Part shown: piece by piece, positions 34,640 to 44,606 of the stretch
Layout: each line of letters opens with the position of its first letter
Numbering within the stretch: position 1 is the stretch's first letter
Assembly (NCBI RefSeq): GCF_006742205.1
Contig: NZ_AP019721.1
Location: forward strand, 2,294,001 to 2,358,000
DNA from: Staphylococcus epidermidis
Lineage (GTDB): Bacteria; Bacillota; Bacilli; Staphylococcales; Staphylococcaceae
DNA length: 64,000 nt
Direction of reading: 5' to 3'
Program-made: the position numbers and the translations under genes
The notes under the pieces: generated by a model
Told to the model about the DNA's origin: nothing
What the model saw: the letters and a program-made list of their open reading frames with translations, nothing else
The model's database searches: none

Positions 34640-34683
34640 AGAGATTAAGATGCAAAACGTTTCATTTCATCATCTTAATCTCT
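34640..34683. terminator. Terminator between mccB and metN
   Basis: Perfect 12-base arms GAGATTAAGATG and CATCTTAATCTC, right behind mccB. On the minus strand it is followed by TTGTTTTATATTT. It separates mccAB from metNIQ. Confidence 0.8.
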
Positions 34684-34695
34684 AAATAAGTGATA

Positions 34696-35841
34696 TTATC
34701 TCAAAGTATTTAAGGCTTGTTCTAAATCATTAACTAAGTCTTCTGTGTCTTCAATACCAATAGATAAACGAATGAGACCATCCGTAATACCTTCCTTGGC
34801 TCTTACATCTGATGGGATGGACGCATGCGTCATAAGTGCCGGTACAGAAATTAGACTTTCAACTGCCCCTAAACTCTCTGCCAGTGTAAAGTAGTTTGTT
34901 GCGTGAATCACTTGTTTAGCCGCTTCTGTATCTTTAACTTCAAAAGATACTACCCCTGTATGCCCAGTTGCTTGATTTTGATGGATAGTATAGTTCATAT
35001 GTTCCTTAATACTAGGATGGAATACTTGTTGAACTTTAGGGTGCTTTTGTAACATTTGCACAATACCTTCAACGTTTCGGTTTATTTGCTCCATTCTTAG
35101 ACCTAGCGTTTTAATACCTCTGATTAATAAATAGCTATCTTGAGGTCCAAGTACACCACCTGTAGAATTTGAAATAAAGCCTAGACGTTCTGCTAAATCA
35201 TCATCAGCAGTAGCAACAAGACCAGCTACAACATCACTATGGCCTCCAATATATTTAGTAGCCGAATGCAATACGATATCAATACCAAAGTCTAAAGGGT
35301 TTTGGTAGTAAGGTGTCATAAATGTATTATCGACTACAGATATCAAATCATATTTTTTTGCAATTTTTGCTGATGCTTTAATATCAGTCACACGCAATAA
35401 TGGATTTGAAGGTGTTTCTACATATAACATTTTAGTTTCAGGTTTAATATATTGTTCAATGTTTTCAATTTTAGTTGTATCAACAAAATCTACGTCTATA
35501 CCAAAGCGAGTAAATACTTTAGTTAATGCACGATATGTGCCACCATAAACATCAGAATTAAGAACTAAGTGATCTCCTTTATCTAATAACATGATAACTG
35601 CACTAATTGCTGCCATTCCTGAACCAAAAGCAAAACCATGCTTACCATGTTCTAAATTAGCAATAACACTTTCAAGAGACGCACGTGTAGGATTTGCAGT
35701 ACGTGAATATTCGTACCCTTGTCTTAAATCACCAATATCATCTTGTAAATAAGTACTTGTTTGATAAATAGGTGTTGTCACTGCTCCAGTATAGTTGTCT
35801 GTCGTATGTCCCCCATGTATCATTTGCGTTTTTTTATTCAT
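34696..35841 (-). CDS. mccB: Cystathionine gamma-lyase / homocysteine gamma-lyase (MccB-type)
   Basis: 381 residues of the Cys/Met metabolism PLP family. Key parts are the PLP contacts YSRTANPTR and GSGMAAISAV, the aspartate in VVDNTFMTPYYQNPL, the Schiff-base lysine in VLHSATKYIGGHSDVV (about residue 195), and C-terminal SLGAVESLISVPALMTHAS. I chose the ATG at 35841, which has AAGGAGAG, over an upstream in-frame start without one. It overlaps mccA by 8 bases. With MccA it converts homocysteine to cysteine (reverse transsulfuration). Confidence 0.9.
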   Translation of the reverse strand: MNKKTQMIHGGHTTDNYTGAVTTPIYQTSTYLQDDIGDLRQGYEYSRTANPTRASLESVIANLEHGKHGFAFGSGMAAISAVIMLLDKGDHLVLNSDVYGGTYRALTKVFTRFGIDVDFVDTTKIENIEQYIKPETKMLYVETPSNPLLRVTDIKASAKIAKKYDLISVVDNTFMTPYYQNPLDFGIDIVLHSATKYIGGHSDVVAGLVATADDDLAERLGFISNSTGGVLGPQDSYLLIRGIKTLGLRMEQINRNVEGIVQMLQKHPKVQQVFHPSIKEHMNYTIHQNQATGHTGVVSFEVKDTEAAKQVIHATNYFTLAESLGAVESLISVPALMTHASIPSDVRAKEGITDGLIRLSIGIEDTEDLVNDLEQALNTLR

Positions 35842-36742
35842 TATTAAAACTCTCCTTATAGTTGAATATTTGTTTGGACATGTATCGATCGCTTCCATCT
35901 GGAAAGATGGTAACAATCACACCATTTTGAATGCTTTTTTTTAATTCCAACGCTCCTTGTAATGCCGCTCCCGAAGAACTACCAACTAACAATCCTTCTT
36001 TATTCGCGACAAGTTTAACATTATTAAAAGCATCTTTATCGGCAACAGTAAAAATACCATCTACTAATTCTTTTTCTAAAAATGATGGCCACTTTTCAGA
36101 ACCAATCCCTTCAGTTGCATGAGGATGACTGACACCACCATTTAAGACAGAGCCTTCTGGTTCTACAATATAATTTTTTACATCATACGTTTTTAAGTGT
36201 TGTGCAACTCCTGTAAACGTACCACCGGACCCAACACCTGCCACAAAATAATCAATATGTGAAAGTTCATCTGTGAGTTGTTTGGCAAGTGTTTGTGTAT
36301 ATGCCCCAGGATTATCTTTAGTTTCGAATTGATTCATATATAAATATCCATATCGTGTTGCGTATGCCAACGCCTCTTGCTGTGCGCCAGTCATTCCCTC
36401 AGCTTTGGGGGTACGTCTAACATCTGCACCCAATGCTTTCATAATTGAAATTTTTTCTTCTGCAAATCCTTCTGGAGCAAAGATGATACATTTTACTTTG
36501 TGCCGATTAGAAGCAATAGCAAGTCCAATGCCTGTATTACCAGCAGTCGCTTCGACTATTGTATCCCCTTCTTTAAGTCGTCCTTCATCTATTGCTTTTT
36601 CAATTAAGTACTTCCCTAGACGGTCTTTGATGCTACCACCAGGATTAAATTGCTCAAGTTTGGCGTATATTTTAACATTCTCGTCACTAAAGCTTTCTAA
36701 TAAAACTAATGGAGTTTGTCCTATCAAATCGTATGCAATCAT
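35834..36742 (-). CDS. mccA: Cysteine synthase-like cystathionine beta-synthase (MccA-type)
   Basis: About 302 residues, PLP fold-type II. The PLP lysine is in PGGSIKDRLGKYL (about residue 42), the phosphate loop GSGGTFTG (about 178) and the asparagine loop EATAGNTGIGLA. In S. aureus the orthologue in the same slot was shown to make cystathionine from O-acetylserine and homocysteine. The ATG at 36742 lacks a strong Shine-Dalgarno; TTG codons 24 bases upstream are possible. It overlaps mccB, so the two are coupled. Confidence 0.87.
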   Translation of the reverse strand: MIAYDLIGQTPLVLLESFSDENVKIYAKLEQFNPGGSIKDRLGKYLIEKAIDEGRLKEGDTIVEATAGNTGIGLAIASNRHKVKCIIFAPEGFAEEKISIMKALGADVRRTPKAEGMTGAQQEALAYATRYGYLYMNQFETKDNPGAYTQTLAKQLTDELSHIDYFVAGVGSGGTFTGVAQHLKTYDVKNYIVEPEGSVLNGGVSHPHATEGIGSEKWPSFLEKELVDGIFTVADKDAFNNVKLVANKEGLLVGSSSGAALQGALELKKSIQNGVIVTIFPDGSDRYMSKQIFNYKESFNNE

Positions 36743-36989
36743 TATTTTTGGTTCAGATGACAACAATGAGTATCACTGAACTTAACCCACTTTCTTTATT
36801 TATGTTAGCGCTAATTCTTACTTATCAGATATGAATTATAACTTATCGGCATTGTTTTTGCAATTTCTGAAAAACGTACAATCAATTTGAAATTTAAACA
36901 TTATTTAAAATAAGTATTTTTATAATTGATTACGTTTATATGAGAATACATACCGAAAGTGTTATGATAGGGGTAAATAAGCTAGCACA

Positions 36990-37006
36990 TCGATAAAAGT
37001 TATCGA
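36990..37006. promoter_or_regulatory. Palindrome upstream of the pentapeptide-repeat gene
   Basis: Perfect inverted repeat TCGATAA-aag-TTATCGA, 38 bases upstream of the ATG at 37045 and about 20 bases downstream of a TATGAT -10-like element. It is placed like a repressor operator or an mRNA leader hairpin. No T-run follows. Confidence 0.5.
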
Positions 37007-37044
37007 ATTACATACACTAGAAATGATAAGGAGCTGCTTTAATT

Positions 37045-37584
37045 ATGACGAAACAAGATTTATCTTTATCTGTATTTACCAATGAAAATTATAAGAATCT
37101 TCGTTACACATCATCTAGTTTTAGAAATTCTATGTATGATGAATTAGAGGTTAATAAAAGTCGTTTTAAAAACTGTAATTTTAATGAAGGTATTTTTAAG
37201 AATATAGAAGCAATTTGTAATTGTAAATTTACAACGTGCGGGTTTAATAATTGTATTTTCGAAGATGTTCATTTTTACAAAAACCAATTTAAAGATTCAA
37301 CATTTGTGAATACACCATTTGATCAATCCGTATTTAATAGTACTTTATTCCAAAATGCAATGTTCGATAGCAATCTCATTCGTAGCGTAAAATGGACTGA
37401 TATCATTTTTAAAAACGTTTCTTTCAAAAATGTAGAAATTGAAGGAACAACATTTAAAGATGTAAAATTCAAAAATTGTGAGTTCAAAAATGTAATTATT
37501 ACTAATTCAACTATGTCGCAAAAGTTAATGAATGAATTACAAAAACAAGATGTTACTTTAGAAAATATAGACACTTCTATTTAA
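37045..37584 (+). CDS. Pentapeptide-repeat protein
   Basis: 179 residues with an AAGGAG ribosome binding site. From about residue 35 the sequence repeats [N/S/T]x[F/V]xx units such as KSRFKNCNFNEGIFKN, CKFTTCGFNNCIFED, FKNVSFKNVEIEGTTFKD and VKFKNCEFKNV, which fold into a right-handed quadrilateral beta-helix. Some proteins of this class mimic DNA and protect gyrase (Qnr-like), but that cannot be inferred here. It is monocistronic, with a terminator at 37694-37731. Confidence 0.85.
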   Translation: MTKQDLSLSVFTNENYKNLRYTSSSFRNSMYDELEVNKSRFKNCNFNEGIFKNIEAICNCKFTTCGFNNCIFEDVHFYKNQFKDSTFVNTPFDQSVFNSTLFQNAMFDSNLIRSVKWTDIIFKNVSFKNVEIEGTTFKDVKFKNCEFKNVIITNSTMSQKLMNELQKQDVTLENIDTSI

Positions 37585-37693
37585 CATTCATTATCTTCCG
37601 CTTAAGAAAACAATTTAAGATCATAGTTAAACATTCGCTCGTTTAATGGTGTTAGATATTTCGAATCAACTACATAACATTCTTTATATAGTA

Positions 37694-37731
37694 AAACGGT
37701 CAACTCCACTAAAAAATGGAATTGACCGTTT
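37694..37731. terminator. Bidirectional terminator
   Basis: AAACGGTCAA-TCCA ... TGGA-TTGACCGTTT arms, with a single mismatch, between convergent genes at 37584 and 37763. Confidence 0.88.
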
Positions 37732-37762
37732 GTTTTAGTTTTATCAATAACGTCTCAATGAC

Positions 37763-39091
37763 TTAAAATAATTGAACTATAAATACTAAAATAATAACAA
37801 TAGGCATGATGAACTTAATTAAATAATACCACGGTAAAAATAGGTTGAATTTGTCTTTCCCAAAGCTTTCTTTTAATAATTTTTTATCTAGTAATTGGCC
37901 AACCACTAATGTTGTTCCTAGTGCCCCTAATGGCATAAGAATATTAGATACAATAAAATCCATATTATCAAATATCGTACCAGCGCCAAAACGCAAATGA
38001 CTTAGACTACTAAAAGATAATGTTGCTGGGATACTAATGATAAATACAAGTATACTACCTATGATTGCCACTTTTTGTCTTTTACTATTATCATTTTTAG
38101 TAAAATTAGATACATTTAACTCTAATAATGATATAGAAGACGTTAATGCCGCAAATAAGAATAATAGTAAAAATATAAAGTAAAAGAATGTACCAAAAGT
38201 CATTTCGCTAAATACTAGTGGTAAAACCTTAAATAATAAGCCAGGGCCTTCTTGGGGTTGGTAACCAAATGTTTTAAGCGCAGGAAATATAGCTAATCCA
38301 GCCAAGACAGAAATTAAAATATTCATTACGACAATTGAAAGTGCTGAAGACTTTATCGTCATATTTTTAGGTGCATAGCTTGCATAAGTAATCATTCCGG
38401 TTGTACCTAGGGACAGCGTAAAAAACGATTGTCCTAACGCAAATAGTACACCTTGAATAGACATATCTTCAACTCGAGGTTGCAGTATATAACGTACACC
38501 TTCTAAAGCACCTTCTAAAGTTAAAGATTGTGCTACAACGATAATTAAAAAGATAAATAATAGAGGCATCATTATTTTAGAAGCTTTTTCTAAACCTTTT
38601 TCAACACCTAACATAACAATTACCATTGTTATCAAAATAAATATGCCTTGACCTAAAACAGTCAACCATGGATTACTAATGATTGTTTCAAATTGAATAT
38701 TTGTCAGCGTACTTGATTTAAAAACCATGATTTGTGCTATGACATAACCTATATATATAATAATCCAACCACCAATAACACTATAAAAACCAAATAGTAT
38801 AAATACGGCTAAATTACCATTCCATCCGATAATATTAAGCCATTTCTTTCCCGTTAATTTCTTATATATTTGCGTTGTATATGTACGACCCATTTTACCT
38901 ACCGTAAATTCCATAATTAACAGTGGTAGTCCTACAAATATAGTAAAAATTAAAAACATTAATAGAAAAGCGCCACCGCCGTATATACCTGCCATATATG
39001 GGAACTTCCACATTGCACCCAATCCTATTGCAGAACCTGCGCTAGCTAATATAAAACCGGTAGACGTCTTCCATTGTGAATGACCACTCAA
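37763..39091 (-). CDS. Sodium-dependent transporter of the NSS/SNF family
   Basis: 442 residues with 11-12 membrane helices. The N-terminal helix-1 motif SAGSAIGLGAMWKFPYMAGIYGGGAF (residues 18-43) contains the sodium-site residues and the unwound GLG segment of LeuT-like transporters. Helix 6 (about residues 215-235) carries ALGQSFFTLSLG. The substrate is likely an amino acid but cannot be specified. A single gene with its own terminator. Confidence 0.9.
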   Translation of the reverse strand: MSGHSQWKTSTGFILASAGSAIGLGAMWKFPYMAGIYGGGAFLLMFLIFTIFVGLPLLIMEFTVGKMGRTYTTQIYKKLTGKKWLNIIGWNGNLAVFILFGFYSVIGGWIIIYIGYVIAQIMVFKSSTLTNIQFETIISNPWLTVLGQGIFILITMVIVMLGVEKGLEKASKIMMPLLFIFLIIVVAQSLTLEGALEGVRYILQPRVEDMSIQGVLFALGQSFFTLSLGTTGMITYASYAPKNMTIKSSALSIVVMNILISVLAGLAIFPALKTFGYQPQEGPGLLFKVLPLVFSEMTFGTFFYFIFLLLFLFAALTSSISLLELNVSNFTKNDNSKRQKVAIIGSILVFIISIPATLSFSSLSHLRFGAGTIFDNMDFIVSNILMPLGALGTTLVVGQLLDKKLLKESFGKDKFNLFLPWYYLIKFIMPIVIILVFIVQLF

Positions 39092-39235
39092 ATTACCAAC
39101 TCCCTTTAAAGCGCTAAAGTGTTAAAATGCTTAAGTTCTACTCTATCATGAGTTTATTTTATGTGCAATGTACCTATATATTGTCAGAATAATGAGATAC
39201 ACATTTTTTGATATTTATGGATTGATGCTGTATTT

Positions 39236-39478
39236 TTATTCAAAATCATAAGTAATGTGTTGTCCCTCTGTCACTTCTTCAATGTCTAGACTTTCAATGT
39301 GATCAACATTAATATAATGTACAACATCTTTTTTAATATATAAGTATGCCAATTCATCAAATTCATCTATAATTCGTGATACACATGTATCGTAATCGGG
39401 ACCATTTTCAAATGTTTTAAATTCCGTATATGTTTTTCCTGATACGGTTGTATAAGTTAATAAAAATGTACGTTTCAT
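39236..39478 (-). CDS. Small acidic hypothetical protein
   Basis: 80 residues. Beta-rich start (TFLLTYTTVSGKTYTEFKTFE) and an acidic C-terminus (DHIESLDIEEVTEGQ). No family is recognised. It lies 14 bases downstream of the esterase gene, and the spacing and ribosome binding site suggest a shared transcript. Confidence 0.7.
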   Translation of the reverse strand: MKRTFLLTYTTVSGKTYTEFKTFENGPDYDTCVSRIIDEFDELAYLYIKKDVVHYINVDHIESLDIEEVTEGQHITYDFE

Positions 39479-39492
39479 ATTTCTACACTCCT

Positions 39493-40221
39493 TTATTTAC
39501 TGAAAAATTGAATAATAGATTGTTCTACTCTGTATGCATGATCGCCATACGTCATAAGATGACCGCTTTTTTCAAATTTGAGCAGTTCTTTATCTTGACT
39601 ATTTACATTATCATAAATGTATTGCGCACTTTGAGCATATAATGGGTCATCTTCTTCGCCATACATAATATTCACTGGTACTGTAATATTTGCAAGATAA
39701 GCCATAATTTCATCAATTACACCTTGAAACACTTCAATTTCTTTATCATAAGACAAGATGGTTTCCATTTGGTGACGACGCTCTTCTTCGCTTAAACTCA
39801 AAATTTCATTCATTCGATGCCCATACCTTTCAAGACGCCACGCAATCTCGCTTTCACGCTTTTTATGTGGGGCTGACATCACAGCTATACGTTCTAAATC
39901 AAAATGTTCAGCTAACCTTAAAGTAAATAATCCGCCTAATGATACGCCTGTCACATTAATTCTACTGTATCCTGCATTTCTTAAAAATTGATATGCTGCT
40001 GTAACTTGTTCCCACCAATCATTAATATTGTGTTGGGTAAATTCCTTAAGTGGCAAACCGTGGCCTGGATAACTAGGCACGTAACAAGTAAATCCCTCTT
40101 CATTCAACTGTTGTGCTAAATGTTTTACATCACGTACAGTTCCCGTAAAAGAATGTAATAACAATACAGCTTGTTGACGATGTCCTTTTAAGTAGATTGA
40201 TTGTGGTGATTTAACTTTCAT
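39493..40221 (-). CDS. Alpha/beta-hydrolase, Est30-like carboxylesterase or monoacylglycerol lipase
   Basis: About 242 residues, no signal peptide. The oxyanion-hole segment is LLLHSFTG (about residue 24) and the nucleophile elbow GVSLGG (Ser about 93). An acid is in MYGEEDDPL (about 189) and a histidine in KSGHLMTYG (about 220). The architecture matches bacterial Est30/YvaK carboxylesterases. A GTG start 12 bases upstream is possible but sits too close to the GGAG. Confidence 0.85.
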   Translation of the reverse strand: MKVKSPQSIYLKGHRQQAVLLLHSFTGTVRDVKHLAQQLNEEGFTCYVPSYPGHGLPLKEFTQHNINDWWEQVTAAYQFLRNAGYSRINVTGVSLGGLFTLRLAEHFDLERIAVMSAPHKKRESEIAWRLERYGHRMNEILSLSEEERRHQMETILSYDKEIEVFQGVIDEIMAYLANITVPVNIMYGEEDDPLYAQSAQYIYDNVNSQDKELLKFEKSGHLMTYGDHAYRVEQSIIQFFSK

Positions 40222-40262
40222 TTTTACATTCACTCCTATTTATGTAGATGTTGATATAAAAT

Positions 40263-40289
40263 AGACGCCCTGCACTCTCAAGACCGTCT
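40263..40289 (-). terminator. Weak hairpin after the PAP2 gene
   Basis: AGACG ... CGTCT arms followed by ATTTTAT on the minus strand, between the PAP2 gene and the esterase. Confidence 0.5.
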
Positions 40290-40327
40290 AAAAAATGCTA
40301 TTTTTAAATTTTTCGTGCTACTTTCAC

Positions 40328-40999
40328 TTACTTTTCTCCCCCAAATTTTAATAAAGGTGACACTAATATAAATAACGACACCCAAATAATCGCTAAACTT
40401 ACGCCTCCTACAACGTCAGAAAAGTAGTGTGCATGAAAATACAGTCTACTTATTAAAACGCTAATCCAAAATGCAATACTTAAAATTGTGATTATAAATT
40501 TAAAAGCACGCTGTCGGATTAACGGGATAATAATGATCATAATCATTAAAAAGAATAATGTATTAATATTAGAATGCCCACTAGGAAAAGACCATCCTGT
40601 ATCAACAATTAAATGATTCTCGGGCCTTGACCTTTCAATCGTTTGCTTAATTAAATAATTAATCAATGCGCCACTAGTCATCGTTATGATTAGCCATATT
40701 GCTTGTGGAACCTTCTTGTAAAACGTGAGTAGCACTGCAATAATGGTAGCCACAATTAAAATGATCTTAACATCACCAAAGGTAGCGCAAAACGTCATTA
40801 TATTGTTGATGAAACCATGTCCAAACACTCTATTGGGATCCCCAAATTGATTACTAAACCACTCTTGTACGCTAAGATCAACCATTCTCAACCACTGATT
40901 TTGCGCTAGCACATGAGTAGAGATAAAGCTTAAAAGAATAATCATGCTTATTAAAATTGGAATTATCCCTTTTGCTATATTCATATATTTAAAATTCAT
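40328..40999 (-). CDS. PAP2-family membrane phosphatase
   Basis: About 223 residues with six membrane helices. All three catalytic motifs are present: KQTIERSRP (about residue 112), PSGHS (about 138) and SRLYFHAHYFSDVVGG (about 184). Proteins of this kind dephosphorylate undecaprenyl pyrophosphate or phosphatidic acid at the outer membrane face. The substrate is uncertain (BcrC-like and PgpB-like are both possible). The ATG at 40999 is preferred over an in-frame GTG 30 bases upstream. Confidence 0.88.
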   Translation of the reverse strand: MNFKYMNIAKGIIPILISMIILLSFISTHVLAQNQWLRMVDLSVQEWFSNQFGDPNRVFGHGFINNIMTFCATFGDVKIILIVATIIAVLLTFYKKVPQAIWLIITMTSGALINYLIKQTIERSRPENHLIVDTGWSFPSGHSNINTLFFLMIMIIIIPLIRQRAFKFIITILSIAFWISVLISRLYFHAHYFSDVVGGVSLAIIWVSLFILVSPLLKFGGEK

Positions 41000-41250
41000 A
41001 TCAACACCTATTTCTTTAATATGGTTCACTTAAGTTATTATGTCTTCTTTTGAATATGTAATATGTCTTCTCACTTCAAACATATTCATTCTTTCTCATT
41101 TTACACTATATCAGTGTTTTATCATTAATTTTACTTAAAGAACATTTACTTGAATACTTTAAATGTCTACAAAATATCATACTCATTACATATACAATAA
41201 TGTATAATGTGATTTAACATAAAATATAATTTTAATGAGGAGGCGACACA

Positions 41251-41499
41251 TTGTTTACTAAAAAAATATTGATTTATATTGCGCTCCTTATTACCTTAAT
41301 TCGTTTTTTTATTCCATTACATCCAGACTTTGATACGTTGTTAGTATGGTTGTTTATTCTTTACATAATTCCAATTATTTTATGTATCATTGGCTTTAAA
41401 TCAGATAAACTCATCGCTACTATGATTATGATTCCAAATTTAATGGGTATAGGTTATCGTCTATTCATCTTCTTTAATGACTTTTTGCATTTAAAATAA
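41251..41499 (+). CDS. Small integral membrane protein of unknown function
   Basis: 82 residues starting at TTG behind GAGGAGG. Three hydrophobic helices (about residues 5-22, 29-48, 58-78) cover most of the protein. No family is recognised. It is convergent with mpsC, and a small hairpin at 41506-41524 separates them. Confidence 0.7.
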   Translation: MFTKKILIYIALLITLIRFFIPLHPDFDTLLVWLFILYIIPIILCIIGFKSDKLIATMIMIPNLMGIGYRLFIFFNDFLHLK

Positions 41500-41505
41500 A
41501 ACAGC

Positions 41506-41524
41506 ACTATCTATTAAAGATAGT
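41506..41524. terminator. Short hairpin between convergent genes
   Basis: ACTATC-tattaaa-GATAGT between the 41.3-kb gene and mpsC. No good T-run follows. Confidence 0.4.
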
Positions 41525-41540
41525 ACCGTTAAATAATTTA

Positions 41541-41909
41541 TTACTCATGTAATGCTTTATCAAAACGATCTTCCAACTTAAAAATCATTACGCGTTCACC
41601 GGTAATAGTACTTAAATCACTATGAAAACTTTTCACATTAAGTCCAGTCAAATCTTTAATAATGCGACTCAAGTCCTCTTCACCAGACTCTACAAGTTCA
41701 GAACGTGTACGTTTAATATTTAAAAGCCCTTCATTCGTTTTACACACGCGATATTCAGCAGGTGTCAAAATACCTTGTAAACTAACAATAACCATATCAC
41801 GAAGAATATCTGTTTTTACAGACAAAGAACCTCTTCCTAAAAAATCTTTCTCCCATTGTGTAATGGCTTTACTAATTTCAGATTCATAAATACCTTTCGT
41901 CTTTTTCAT
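41541..41909 (-). CDS. mpsC: DUF2294 protein, MpsC-type
   Basis: 122 residues of the DUF2294 (Na-translocating decarboxylase-associated) family. Recognisable parts are ISKAITQWEKDFLGRGSLSV and RDMVIVSLQGILTPAE at the N-terminus and DLTGLNVKSFHSDLSTITGE, the most conserved block. In S. aureus the orthologue was named mpsC, third gene of the membrane-potential/bicarbonate operon. Here it lies 112 bases downstream of mpsB, so co-transcription is likely but not tight. No biochemical role is established. Confidence 0.8.
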   Translation of the reverse strand: MKKTKGIYESEISKAITQWEKDFLGRGSLSVKTDILRDMVIVSLQGILTPAEYRVCKTNEGLLNIKRTRSELVESGEEDLSRIIKDLTGLNVKSFHSDLSTITGERVMIFKLEDRFDKALHE

Positions 41910-42021
41910 AACTGGACGACTCCTATTTCTTGATTACTTATAGTTTAACATTAAACTGAAATAATCAAAAAACTTAATTTCTTCTAATGAATCTTTAATT
42001 GTTAATCTCACCGAGTATTTC

Positions 42022-44589
42022 CTACCAGTCTTTCCAACTATTATTTTCATCAATACTGGCAAGTCTTATCCATTGATGATCAACCTTTTGTCTAAAGTGA
42101 TTATGATGTTTTAACAAACGTTGAATATATGCATCTGGCGCTTGAATAACAATTAAAAGCCTAATAGGTGCGTGATACGCCTCTTTGTCATTCATCATTA
42201 CTGACTGCCATGGTAAGCCATACATTAAATCACTAGCATTTCCTTGCATGACACCTACACCACTTGTTACAGTTTGCGTTGTTTTACTACCGCTTCCATA
42301 ATAGTGAGGTGCCACGGTTGAGGCGTAGTATTGTAAATTAATCCATTGTGCTACTAGTGCTGGCCCAGAAATAATTGTATTTAAAATCTCACCGTCTTCA
42401 TCCTTTGTCCAATCATAATTATGAAGAAATGCCCGTCCCTCTAGATTACTATTTTGGGTGATTTGACGTTTCCCAATAATGAATTCAGCATTTCGTGCTA
42501 GACCCCATTCTGGACGAACTTCACTCCAATCGCTAGCGTGACGATGCGCTTCAGCATTAGGATTATGGTCAGTGTTATTTATATTTGGCAACGATGCCAA
42601 ACGTTCTAAATTGGCTTTATAACATACTTTTGGCATCACATGCTTAAGTTCGTCAAAGGCATTTTGAGCTTCTGTAGTTAAAGGTGGAACATAAATATAC
42701 TCTAACTCATCAACTGACGTTTGATGTTCAGCAGCTATAAACACTGTATGTCTTGGAATGTCGATTCCTTCCATCAATAATCCACGTCTAACATTTTCTT
42801 GATTACACATTACTGCTAATAATTTCGCATTGAACCCACTCGAGGCACCGCCGCAAGCCCCACACTCTAATGAAGCATGATAGGGATTATTATGTGATTC
42901 ACTACCGTGTCCGCATAGAACAATAAGTGGTGCAAAATCATCTGTTAAGTCCATTAATTGTAATGCTTTTTTGGAAAATTGAATCTGTTCTTCTAAAGTA
43001 AAGCCGATTGGTAGTTTTGAATACGCATCTTGCTCACGCTGAATAGTTAATTTACCTGTTGGTTTACGTAGCCATTTTTGTGAGAATCGATGAACAATAC
43101 GTTTTGCTTTTTTAGGGAAAATTGTGTTAGCTATAGTCGCAATACTTAAAAAAGGACCACTTAATTCTGGTAAAAGCAAACTTGGCAACACGTTGTTTTT
43201 CATTAATTTAAAGTTGTAAAACATAGATGTAAGTGTATGTTGTTGTTGATTATAAATTTTCATTTCATGTTGATCAGCATATTCTTTAATACGATATGCA
43301 GGTTCTACCATCACTGGTAAAGATGGATGTGCAAATTGTTCATCAAGTACTTCTTTTTGAATTGGCAGACCAAAGAACCCAGCAATCCCTATTGTTTCAA
43401 AAGGCCCTTCACTTTCTAAATGTCTTCTAAACGGTTCGGATCGTACATCAATACAAAACGCAAGTTGTACTTTTGCTTTTGCTTGATCAGTATCTTCGGT
43501 TGGAACACGATAAATTTCATCAACCAATCGACGTTCATGCGTTTCTTCCCATGCATCTAACCATAACTTTTTAAAATAAAACGGGCTGAATCGTGTCCCC
43601 AATTCAATGTATGCTTGTTGCTTTTTAGATGATAGATTTAACCACTGCTCAACATTCATTTGTATGTTAAATAGCAAATAACGTATTTGCTCTAACTTTT
43701 TTTGAAGATATATAGATTTTTTTAATAATGTTGTATGGTGGTCATTTAAAAGTACCATCTCAATTGATAGACGAATCGCAACATAGTCTGTTAATAAGTA
43801 CGCATCATTACTTTGTGTCTGTGACCGATGATACATGATTCCTGCCCAACCTGGTAAAGATAATAAATGACTCTCAATATATGATTGTCGATGTTCTTCT
43901 TTTACTCCTAATTCTTGAAAGGCGTACTCTATTGCTTCGGTTGCTTGATTTGGCAAATGTGCTAAAGTAAGTCGTTGTTTTTTTGTGAATAATGGATCAT
44001 GTTTAACTAAACGTTGCCAGGCATGATAGAATCCTTTTTCTCTTTTTGGCATAGTCCAACTTGATTGAAAGTCATCAACATATAATTTAGACCACTTAAT
44101 CATATGAGCATTTAAAATATCAATAAGTCGTGTACCTTCCTTTGTGAAAACACTAGCACTTTGCGCTATCACATCTTCTTTTTTCTTATAATCCTTAAAA
44201 TTAGTTTGTACCCATTTTTCCAGTTTCTCGTTATCTTTTGTATTAAAGTAACCTTCTTCAATCGTTTTTAAATTTTTCGCTCTTTGAATATATGTGTTGA
44301 TATCACTGTCAGATAGTGACCTATTATTATAATGCGCACGATTTTCATCCAACCGTTCTTCAAATACTTTTAAATCTATTTCTTTATTACTAATCGCTCT
44401 GTGAATAGTAGACGCATTAGGATAAATGTCAACATCCCTCACACTTTTTAACCAACGTGCCACTTGATCAAACGAAGCATCTTCTAGCCCCTCCCACGGA
44501 TTACGGGCAGCAAATGTTGAAATCGGTGATAAAGGTGTAATTACACGTTTAGCCTGATTGACTAATTCATTGATATCTGATTGAAGCAT
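42022..44589 (-). CDS. mpsB: Inorganic carbon (CO2/bicarbonate) transport protein MpsB/DabA (DUF2309)
   Basis: 855-residue soluble partner of an energy-coupled carbon-uptake complex, DabA-like. It has a beta-carbonic-anhydrase-like site: the zinc and catalytic residues expected in [17 protein letters not shown] (Cys and Asp, about residue 380). The distal His and Cys are in [25 protein letters not shown] (about 560-585). It lies 17 bases downstream of mpsA. In staphylococci MpsAB supports growth at ambient CO2 and membrane potential. Confidence 0.92.
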
Positions 44590-44606
44590 AATTCTATCCT
44601 CCTTTA

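Noticed and set aside
34450..34640. S-box (SAM) riboswitch or T-box in the metN leader
   Set aside because: The leader is too short and lacks the conserved sequence blocks of either element.
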